From the NCBI GenBank assembly GCA_019347795.1, contig JAHWKS010000002.1, forward strand, positions 1-19,789: 19,789 nucleotides of DNA, given 5' to 3'. The stretch comes from Planctomycetota bacterium. GTDB lineage: Bacteria > Planctomycetota > Planctomycetia > Pirellulales > Pirellulaceae. The notes under the pieces are model-generated. The model was not told the DNA's origin, made no database searches, and saw only the letters and a program-made list of their open reading frames with translations. A program made the translations under genes and the position numbers. Every line of letters begins with the position of its first letter. Within the stretch, counting starts at the first letter, position 1. Of this stretch, positions 13,672 through 19,789 are shown piece by piece.

Positions 13672-16506
13672 CTACGCCAACCGCAGGCCTTTGGGGAGCG
13701 ATTCGCCGAAGATGCGGGTTTGCTCTTCGAGATCAAGAGCGCCGCCGCTGCGGGTGAGCTCGATCAGGTGTTGCGAGGCGTTGTGGGCGTCGAGCCACTC
13801 GGCCGCCTCGGTGCGGCGGGCTTCGGGGAGGTCACGATAGCGGTCGTCCGTGCGGCGAGCGATCTGCATCACCGCTAGGGCGACGATCGGATCGGGATCG
13901 GGAAATTGCATCAGGATGTCGAGCCAAGGCAGCACGCTCTGCGGCGGAACGACGGTATTGAGCGGACCGTAAAGCGGAACGCGGGCGCCGATGCGGCCCA
14001 ATGCCCAAACCAGCGCGGGACGGACTGCTTCCCATTTGCGGCGGGGGAGGAGCTCCGTGATCATCTTCCCCATCTCCGTCTTCACGCTCACGTCGAGCAG
14101 CTCCAGCGACCCCAGCAGCCGCCAGAGTTCGGGCGTGTCTTGCGGGGCCACGTCGAACTCGCCCCCCCGGCCGCGGCCGGTGGTGAGCCGCTTGTGCATC
14201 GCCCGCAGCGGCGCCAAGAGCGGGTCCGCGAGCGCACGCTGCTGACCGGAGTTGAGTCCGCCTCCGATGCGGCGCCAGAGGATCCACGACTCATTGCGGC
14301 ACGCGGGCGAAGGGTGATACAGCTTCCCCTGCAAGAGGCGCCAGGTTTCCGCCACCCGCCAATCGTCGGCGGCAAGCCCATAGCCCGGCCGGAGCGCGTA
14401 GCCGAGAAGGTTCAGCCATCGCGATTCGTGGGCCTGGCTTTTGCGGCGGCCGACTTCCAGCGATATGAGCTCTTCCCAGATGCGGCGTAACAGCGACGTC
14501 GGCCATTCGTCGCGATCGACTCCCGTCGCCTCGACCAGGCGTTTCACGAGCTTCCGCGGGTCGTCCTCCCCTTCGTCCGCGAACACCCCGTGCAGCAATC
14601 CCCGAACCTCCGCCCAGAGCGACTCGTCGAGCATGCCTTCGGCCTCGGCCGCCGAATCATGCGCGGCGATGTCGGTTTGCGTGGCGCTGCGAACATCGAA
14701 CTGCAGCCGCCAGCTTCGCTCGCCGCCGACCTCGCTGCACCATACGTCGAGCACGCCGATCTCCAAGAGCCGGGCGTGCAGCTCCACGTCGATGGCGCCG
14801 CGCTCGCTCTTGCGGCGGGTGCGCAGAACGGTGCGGATCGGCGGGAGCGGCGTCATTTGCTCGCGGTCGATGGGAATGATCTCGCCTGGCGAGTCGGTGA
14901 GCCGCACGCTCGAGTAGTAGAGCGGGAATTCGATCGGCTCTCCGACCCGCAGGTGAAATTTGCGTCCGGCCAGCTTCACGTCCTGTCCCGGCTCGGCGCC
15001 GGCGGGGGCGAGGCAAACGGCGACCGGCTCGTCGCTTTCGACGCCGACGTAGTACGTCCTCGCCAGTCCGGCGGCGATGCGGACCCCCTCTCCCCGCCGC
15101 ACCATGCCGTAGTACGCGGCGCCATGAGCCACGGCCAGATCAAGCCGCTCGTTCTCCAGCACCCTCGGCGACCAATCAGGAGCAACTTGCCGGAACCACG
15201 AGGCAAGGACGTCCAGCAGCCGCTCGCGGAGCACGGGAGAAGCGAAGAATCCGCCGTTGAACAGCACAATGTCGGGCCGCGCAGGATCGGCGACGTCGGC
15301 GACTTCCTCATCGACAGCCACGTGTCGGTGCGCGGTAAGAAACGCCGCTAAGTGCCTTGTAATGGCGGCGTCGGAAGCGAAGGGCAAGCCGAACTCCTGA
15401 AATCCCGATTGGCGCCCGCGCGGCTTTTCGTCGAGCCGGCAGCGGGGCAGGAATCCTTCCAGCAGTTCGGCGCGGACCTCGTCGCGCGTCGCCTCCGCCT
15501 GTCGGCCGCCGCCGAGCAGTCGCGCTCCGCCGCCGGGAAGGTTGACCGTCACCGTCTCCGGGGCGTTCTCGCCCAGCAGCGTCTCCTTCACGCGGCGGCA
15601 GGTACGCACGAGCACGGCCCACTGCCGCGGCGTCAGCTTTTCCCGCTGCGAGAACCGCGGCTCCAAAACGTGCGCCAGGGCGAGGTCGAGGTTGTCGCCT
15701 CCCAGGAGGAGATGGTCGCCCACCGCCACCCGATGAAACTGCACCTTGTCCCCCTCGGCGCGGCGGACGCGGATCAGCGTGAAGTCCGACGTGCCGCCGC
15801 CGATGTCACACACAAGGATCTTCTGTCCCGGTTCGACTTCCTGCTCCCAGCGGTCGGCGTGCTTGTGTATCCAGGCGTAAAACGCCGCCTGCGGCTCTTC
15901 AATCAGCACCACCCGCGGCAGGCCGGCCTGGGCCGCGGCCTGGATGGTCAACTCCCGTGCGACCTCGTCGAACGACGCCGGCAGCGTGAGCACCAGGTCC
16001 TGCTTCGCCAGCGGCTCGCCGGGAAAGCGGCGATTCCAGGCATCGCGGATGTGCACCAGGTAGCGGCTGCTGACGTCCACGGGCGAGAGCTTCTCCACAT
16101 CCTCGGCGCCATGCCACGGCAACAGCGCGGCGGTGCGATCGACTCCGGAATGGCACAGCCACGACTTGGCCGAGGCGATCAGTCGCGCCGGCGCCAGCGC
16201 CCCGTGATCGCGGGCGAAGAAGCCGACGGCAATATTCGGCTCTTCGCCGCTCCACGGCAGACGCAGCGCGCCGGGCGGGAATTCGGCCGAGGCCGCCTCG
16301 TAGTGAAAGGACGGAAGCGTCTCGCGAGGCTCGATCAGCCCCGCTTCCACGAGTTGCGGAACCTCGAGCGTCCGCACCTTCCACGGCGACTCGTGCGCAT
16401 CGACATACGCGACCGCTGAGTTGGTTGTTCCCAGGTCGATGCCGACGATGTAACGGCTCGGCTGCTCTTCGAGCAGGTCATCCTGACGCGGCGCCAAATC
16501 GGCCAT
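13672..16506 (-). CDS. Hsp70-like ATPase with DUF3731-type C-terminus
   Basis: 944 residues from ATG at 16506, preceded by a strong GGAGGGG, which decides the start over an upstream in-frame TTG. The N-terminal half is an Hsp70-type nucleotide-binding domain: phosphate-1 motif VGIDLGTTNSAVAYVD at 21-36, LIEEPQAAFYAW at 201-212, phosphate-2 motif CDIGGGTSDFTLI at 233-245, and an adenosine-type VLFNGGFFASPVLRERL. The C-terminal 400 or so residues lack the usual substrate-binding domain and lid. Instead there is a region like DUF3731, seen in long bacterial Hsp70-like proteins, including WLNLLGYALRPGYGLAADDWR and WALGRIGARVPLYGPLN. It may be a specialised chaperone. It begins 23 bp after the eboE-like gene and ends 11 bp before the acyltransferase gene. 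Confidence 0.9.
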   Translation of the reverse strand: MADLAPRQDDLLEEQPSRYIVGIDLGTTNSAVAYVDAHESPWKVRTLEVPQLVEAGLIEPRETLPSFHYEAASAEFPPGALRLPWSGEEPNIAVGFFARDHGALAPARLIASAKSWLCHSGVDRTAALLPWHGAEDVEKLSPVDVSSRYLVHIRDAWNRRFPGEPLAKQDLVLTLPASFDEVARELTIQAAAQAGLPRVVLIEEPQAAFYAWIHKHADRWEQEVEPGQKILVCDIGGGTSDFTLIRVRRAEGDKVQFHRVAVGDHLLLGGDNLDLALAHVLEPRFSQREKLTPRQWAVLVRTCRRVKETLLGENAPETVTVNLPGGGARLLGGGRQAEATRDEVRAELLEGFLPRCRLDEKPRGRQSGFQEFGLPFASDAAITRHLAAFLTAHRHVAVDEEVADVADPARPDIVLFNGGFFASPVLRERLLDVLASWFRQVAPDWSPRVLENERLDLAVAHGAAYYGMVRRGEGVRIAAGLARTYYVGVESDEPVAVCLAPAGAEPGQDVKLAGRKFHLRVGEPIEFPLYYSSVRLTDSPGEIIPIDREQMTPLPPIRTVLRTRRKSERGAIDVELHARLLEIGVLDVWCSEVGGERSWRLQFDVRSATQTDIAAHDSAAEAEGMLDESLWAEVRGLLHGVFADEGEDDPRKLVKRLVEATGVDRDEWPTSLLRRIWEELISLEVGRRKSQAHESRWLNLLGYALRPGYGLAADDWRVAETWRLLQGKLYHPSPACRNESWILWRRIGGGLNSGQQRALADPLLAPLRAMHKRLTTGRGRGGEFDVAPQDTPELWRLLGSLELLDVSVKTEMGKMITELLPRRKWEAVRPALVWALGRIGARVPLYGPLNTVVPPQSVLPWLDILMQFPDPDPIVALAVMQIARRTDDRYRDLPEARRTEAAEWLDAHNASQHLIELTRSGGALDLEEQTRIFGESLPKGLRLA

Positions 16507-16529
16507 CGCCGGCCCCTCCAAGCTGAACG

Positions 16530-17693
16530 TCAATCCAGAAAGATGGAAGCGAGCGCCCCGTCAAACCAGCGGATCTCTTCCGCGATGCCGTCGGCCAATT
16601 GCGGTTGTTGCAGCTCCTCGGGAAGCACGCTCCAGGCGTACGTTTCCACCTCGAAGTGGCTGACGCGCGAATAGTCGCGAACCGCCTCCAGGCAGCGGAT
16701 GATCTCGTCTTGTGTCGTCTCCAACGCGCCGAAGCGGACCAGGTAAATCGGCACGTGGAAGTGAATCCGCCACGGAGCGTGCACTCCGCGCGAATCGCCA
16801 TGCGCCGCGAGCGCCTGCGGCAGGTCCTCGAAGAACTCGCCCTCCGGTCCGACGACGGTCTGATGGAGATAGCGACCCTCGGCGAACGCGGTCAATTGCT
16901 GAAGAGCGTTCTCGCGCTGGGCCGCATCGAGCCGATCGAGCGGGACGTGGATTGCAGCGGAGACCTGCACCTTGCCGACTTCGATGCCTGCCTCGCGATA
17001 TCGCTGGAGCACGTCGGCTTGGTCTTCGAACATCACCGCGGCGTGGCAGACGTCGTGGCAAACCCGCAGATGCCGCCGGATAATCGCTTCGTCGCCCGCC
17101 GGCAGCAGGTAGTCTTTGAAGTATCGCACGATGTCTTCGCTGCGTTGAAGATAACAGCCCGGCTCCGGCTCCAGGCAGAGGGAAATGAGGCGGCCTTCTT
17201 CCGCCTCGAGCCGCGCGAGGCGCTCGGCGACCGCGGAAAGCTGTTTCGCCGCCTTTCGCAGTTGCTCGTCGTTCGGCTTCGGCTCCGGCCAGGCAATGGG
17301 AAGCGTGGAAATGCTTCCTTCCATCGCCGGCGGCAACAGGACGTGTTGGATTTCGATCAGATCAAGCGTATAGGCGAGCCGTGCTTCCTCCCACCACGTC
17401 GGCTGATAGACGCGATGCTTGACGACCGGCTGATGAAAATCGCCGTAGGGAAAGCCGTTAAACGTGAAGGGGGTCAGGCCGACTTCCTCCAGCCAATCCC
17501 GCGCCGCGACGATGCGGTTATCCTCGAGCAACTGCCGCGCCGCCTGGGCCGCCAACCACAGCCCCACGCCCATCGTCGCCTTCGGCCGCACCGCCTCCTT
17601 CACCGCCAAGGCGTGCCGGGCGAGATTCTCTCGGGCGGCGGGCCAATCGGCGCCGGCGTGAACGTTGGTGCAATAGCCGACTTGGAGCTGCAT
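16530..17693 (-). CDS. eboE: EboE-like TIM-barrel protein (metabolite traffic protein EboE family)
   Basis: 387 residues from ATG at 17693; an ATG at 17723 would add 10 residues and has a weak GGA before it. The start VGYCTNVHAGADWPAARENL, then TPFTFNGFPYGDFH near residue 92, VYQPTWWEEARLAYT, GSISTLPIAW, LCLEPEPGCYLQRSEDI and LRVCHDVCHAAVMFED, match EboE proteins, predicted xylose-isomerase-like TIM barrels. The Glu, Asp and His residues in the last two motifs are likely metal ligands. In cyanobacteria the ebo cluster is needed to move a scytonemin precursor to the periplasm. Here none of eboA-D or eboF is adjacent; instead an Hsp70-like gene and an acyltransferase gene follow closely. The family call is fairly firm, the role here unknown. 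Confidence 0.82.
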   Translation of the reverse strand: MQLQVGYCTNVHAGADWPAARENLARHALAVKEAVRPKATMGVGLWLAAQAARQLLEDNRIVAARDWLEEVGLTPFTFNGFPYGDFHQPVVKHRVYQPTWWEEARLAYTLDLIEIQHVLLPPAMEGSISTLPIAWPEPKPNDEQLRKAAKQLSAVAERLARLEAEEGRLISLCLEPEPGCYLQRSEDIVRYFKDYLLPAGDEAIIRRHLRVCHDVCHAAVMFEDQADVLQRYREAGIEVGKVQVSAAIHVPLDRLDAAQRENALQQLTAFAEGRYLHQTVVGPEGEFFEDLPQALAAHGDSRGVHAPWRIHFHVPIYLVRFGALETTQDEIIRCLEAVRDYSRVSHFEVETYAWSVLPEELQQPQLADGIAEEIRWFDGALASIFLD

Positions 17694-17762
17694 GAGGTTG
17701 TTCCGTAGAATGGGCTCGAACATTTTCCAGCATAACAAATTTGCTCATACGTCTCGTCACCG

Positions 17763-18764
17763 ATGATTCACGGCATCGACCCGAAGATCGACTACGCCTT
17801 CAAGCGGGTCTTCGGCCTGGAGAAGAACAGCGATTTGCTGATCGACTTGATCCACGCGGTGCTGCGGCCGCCGCCGGGGCGGGAGATCATCCACCTTCAC
17901 ATCCTCAATCCCTTCAATGACAAGGAGGAGCTGAACGATAAGCTGTCCATCCTGGACATCAAAGCCCGCGACCAGTCGGGCGCGGTGTATAATGTGGAGA
18001 TGCAGATGGTCGGGCCCGTCCGTCTCCCGCAGCGTCTGCTATATTACGCCGCGCGGCTGTATCAACAGCAGTTGCGGGAGGGCGAGGCGTACGCGGTGCT
18101 GCAGCCCACCATCGTGATTTGCTTCCTGAACGATGAGTTGTTCCCGCAAACGGAACGTTTTCACCTGTCGTTCGCCTTGTGGGACGACGAGCAAAGCATT
18201 CGTTTAACAGATGATCTGGCGATCCATATTCTGGAGTTGCCCAAGTTCGGCAAAGAGCCGGCGGCGATTCAGGACTCGCTCGATCGGTGGCTGTACTTCC
18301 TGCGGCATGGCGCCACGCTTGATGCAGCGGCGTTGCCCCAGCCGCTTAACGTTCGACCGGTGCAGAAAGCCATGAGTGAACTGCGAGAGCTGACCCAGAG
18401 CGAGATAGAGCGGGAACGGTACGAGGCGCGGCGGAAGATGCAGCACGACGTCGCCGATGCGCTTTACCTCGCCACGAAAACCGGCCGCGAGAATGGACTC
18501 AAAGAAGGGCGAGAGGAAGGCCGAAGGCTGGGTCTGGAGGAGGGACGCGAAGAAGGACGCGAGGAAGGCCGGCAAGAGGGCCGGCAGGAAGGTCGGCAGG
18601 AAGGCCGCAAGGAGGGAATCGACCGTGGGGTGCTGATCGGCATGATTCGGGTCTATCAGGAGCAACTAGGAATGTCGGCTACGCCGACGGAAGAACTCAG
18701 CGAGTTATCGGAGGAAGCTTTGCGTCAACAAGCTGAAACGCTCCGGAAGCAACTACTTGGCTGA
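17763..18764 (+). CDS. Rpn-family recombination-promoting nuclease / PD-(D/E)XK transposase-like protein
   Basis: 333 residues from ATG 17763. The N-terminus DPKIDYAFKRVFGLEKNSDLLIDLIHAVL and the core LSILDIKARDQSGAVYNVEMQMV are hallmarks of the Rpn/PDDEXK_2 family (TIGR01784-like). The likely catalytic residues are the Asp of LDIKA and the Glu and Gln of VEMQM. DLAIHILELPKF is also typical. These proteins are DNA endonucleases; the E. coli members promote recombination and have been tied to phage defence. Residues 260-285 are a run of EGRE/EGRQ tetrapeptides encoded by a 12-bp tandem repeat. No terminal inverted repeats or target duplications were found around the gene, so it is not part of a visible insertion sequence. 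It is divergent from the eboE-like gene, 69 bp away. Confidence 0.9.
   Translation: MIHGIDPKIDYAFKRVFGLEKNSDLLIDLIHAVLRPPPGREIIHLHILNPFNDKEELNDKLSILDIKARDQSGAVYNVEMQMVGPVRLPQRLLYYAARLYQQQLREGEAYAVLQPTIVICFLNDELFPQTERFHLSFALWDDEQSIRLTDDLAIHILELPKFGKEPAAIQDSLDRWLYFLRHGATLDAAALPQPLNVRPVQKAMSELRELTQSEIERERYEARRKMQHDVADALYLATKTGRENGLKEGREEGRRLGLEEGREEGREEGRQEGRQEGRQEGRKEGIDRGVLIGMIRVYQEQLGMSATPTEELSELSEEALRQQAETLRKQLLG
18540..18617 (+). repeat. 12-bp in-frame tandem repeat in the Rpn-family gene
   Basis: Six and a half units of 12 bp encode EGRE, EGRE, EGRQ, EGRQ, EGRQ, EGRK and EG. The units differ mainly at third codon positions, so the DNA is diverged while the tetrapeptide is kept. Because the unit is a multiple of three, gain or loss of units would keep the reading frame. 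Such GREEGR stretches are common in the Rpn family before the C-terminal helix. Confidence 0.85.
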
Positions 18765-18799
18765 CGGGCGGGCAACCAGTTCCCCTCGCTTCGCCCGCT

Positions 18800-19567
18800 A
18801 TGTCCTCTCGCATCGTTGATCTCAGTCTCCCCTTGGACGACAACCGCGGCCGGGCGCCGTGGTGGGCGCGGAATCGGGTGAAGCGTCAAAGCCACCGGGC
18901 CGGGGCTTTCGCTATTCGCCTCCTGTTTGGGCTCTCCAAGAAGTATCTGCAGACGGGCGCGGGATGGGCGAACGACGAGATTCGACTTTCCACGCACGGC
19001 ACAACCCACGTCGATGCGCCGTGGCATTACGCGCCGACTTCCGAAGGGAAGCAAGCGAAGACGATCGACCAGGTTCCGCTGGAGTGGTGCTTTGGGCCGG
19101 GCGTCGTGCTCGACATGCGGCACAAGCGGTGGGACGAGGCGGCGTCGGTCGAAGACGTGCAGGCGGCGCTGGAGAAAATCGGACATCGCCTTTCACCGGG
19201 CGAGATCGTCCTCATTCAGACCGGCAACGATCGCTACCACGGCACTCGCGAATACTACAATCGCGGTCCCGGCGTGAGCGCGGCGGCCACGCGTTGGATC
19301 CTGGACCAGGGCGTGCGTCTCACCGGCATCGATGCCTGGGGCTGGGACGCGCCGCTGGCGGTGCAAGCCCGGCGGGCGAAGGAAATGGGCCGGCGCGATC
19401 TCTTCTGGGAAGCCCACTATGTCGGCGTCCAAAGGGAATACTGCCACATGGAGCGACTGGCGAACCTCGACCAGTTGCCCCCCACCGGCTTCACCGTCTA
19501 CGCCTTCCCGCTGAAAGTCAAAGGCGGCTCCGCGGGGCCCGCTCGTGTGGTGGCGATGGTGGAGTGA
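18800..19567 (+). CDS. Cyclase-family metal-dependent hydrolase (kynurenine formamidase-like)
   Basis: 255 residues from ATG 18800, 35 bp after the Rpn gene; no clear RBS. The metal-binding motif of the cyclase family (PF04199) is seen as STHGTTHVDAPWHY, with H66, H70, D72 and H76. VDLSLPLDDN at the N-terminus, LIQTGNDRYHGTREYY near 140, GVSAAATRWILDQGVRLTGIDAWGWD near 157-182 and the final FTVYAFPLKVKGGSAGPARVVAMVE also fit. Family members hydrolyse amides or lactones such as N-formylkynurenine or isatin, using zinc or manganese. No other tryptophan-catabolism gene is in the window, so kynurenine formamidase activity is only one possibility. It converges with pyrK, 40 bp away. Confidence 0.85.
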   Translation: MSSRIVDLSLPLDDNRGRAPWWARNRVKRQSHRAGAFAIRLLFGLSKKYLQTGAGWANDEIRLSTHGTTHVDAPWHYAPTSEGKQAKTIDQVPLEWCFGPGVVLDMRHKRWDEAASVEDVQAALEKIGHRLSPGEIVLIQTGNDRYHGTREYYNRGPGVSAAATRWILDQGVRLTGIDAWGWDAPLAVQARRAKEMGRRDLFWEAHYVGVQREYCHMERLANLDQLPPTGFTVYAFPLKVKGGSAGPARVVAMVE

Positions 19568-19607
19568 GCGTATTGGCGTCGATAAAGGTCTTGCGGGTGG
19601 CTGGCGG

Positions 19608-19789
19608 CTACCACAGAATCCTCGCGGCGTCGAAGACGGGGCCTTCGACGCAGGTGCGCTTGTAGTCCCAGGCGCCCTGCTCGTCGCAGACGCGGGCGAC
19701 GCACGTGAAGCAGATCCCGATCCCGCACGCCATCGGCGTTTCCAGCGAGACCTGGCACGGCGTCGCGGTGCGGCGGGCGATCTCCGCCA
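19608..19789 (-). CDS. pyrK: Dihydroorotate dehydrogenase electron transfer subunit, C-terminal part (5' end outside window)
   Basis: On the minus strand the window edge is open in a frame that encodes 59 residues before a TAG at 19608-19610. The peptide contains LETPMACGIGICFTCVARV and then YKRTCVEGPVFDA. The Cys spacing CX4C-X2-C, then 16 residues to a further Cys, is that of the [2Fe-2S] cluster at the C-terminus of PyrK, which passes electrons from dihydroorotate dehydrogenase B to FAD and NAD in pyrimidine synthesis. The final GPVFDAARILW also matches PyrK. The start, the FAD- and NAD-binding domains and any pyrD partner lie beyond the window. The gene is short here only because it is cut by the edge. 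Confidence 0.85.
   Translation of the reverse strand, partial: AEIARRTATPCQVSLETPMACGIGICFTCVARVCDEQGAWDYKRTCVEGPVFDAARILW

Noticed and set aside
12440..13840. 466-codon plus-strand frame across the acyltransferase gene
   Set aside because: Antisense to the PlsC-like gene, whose catalytic motifs are intact; the composition is that of a shadow frame.
17694..18799. Insertion sequence around the Rpn-family gene
   Set aside because: No terminal inverted repeats or target-site duplication were seen on either side.

Overview
This GC-rich window reads as a chromosomal segment of a planctomycete, most likely of the Pirellulales/Rhodopirellula type. The main evidence is the pairing of a DUF1549/DUF1553 cytochrome-like protein with a DUF1501 protein. 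These families are strongly expanded in Planctomycetes. The scarcity of clear Shine-Dalgarno sites and the mix of small lineage-specific proteins with housekeeping genes fit that view. No rRNA, tRNA, CRISPR array or complete insertion sequence was seen.

Left part (1-6683, all + strand): the 3' end of an ECF sigma factor gene overlaps a membrane protein gene that is probably its anti-sigma factor. That gene in turn overlaps a gene for an exported coiled-coil protein. After 48 bp follow a large exported haem-motif/Big2/DUF1549/DUF1553 protein and a Tat-exported DUF1501 protein, then a small exported protein with three LTxxQ-like motifs. This looks like an envelope-function locus controlled by an ECF sigma factor. 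A perfect 24-bp hairpin, probably a dispersed repeat, sits before the last gene.

Middle part (6684-11256): a NAD(P)-dependent epimerase-like gene (-) and a fadA thiolase gene (+) are divergent around a palindrome that could be an operator. Next come a small antitoxin-like orphan, an exported DUF6807 protein, and a lone zinc-ribbon gene (-) bounded by inverted integron-core-like heptamers (GTTAGGC / GCCTAAC).

Right part (11257-17693, all - strand): reading in the direction of transcription, eboE-like TIM-barrel gene, Hsp70-like/DUF3731 gene, PlsC-like acyltransferase gene, then a YhaM-type HD-domain exoribonuclease gene ending at a rho-independent terminator. The first three are tightly spaced and look co-transcribed. 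An unusual 67-bp element of two inverted arrays of 10-bp repeats lies between the acyltransferase and yhaM genes.

Right edge (17763-19789): an Rpn-family PD-(D/E)XK nuclease gene with a 12-bp tandem repeat, a metal-dependent cyclase-family gene, and on the other strand the 3' end of pyrK, recognised from its iron-sulfur cysteine pattern.

The most novel-looking items are the eboE-hsp70-acyltransferase cluster, the 10-bp repeat element, the 24-bp hairpin and the cassette-like zinc-ribbon gene. All assignments are by reading the sequence; no database search was run.
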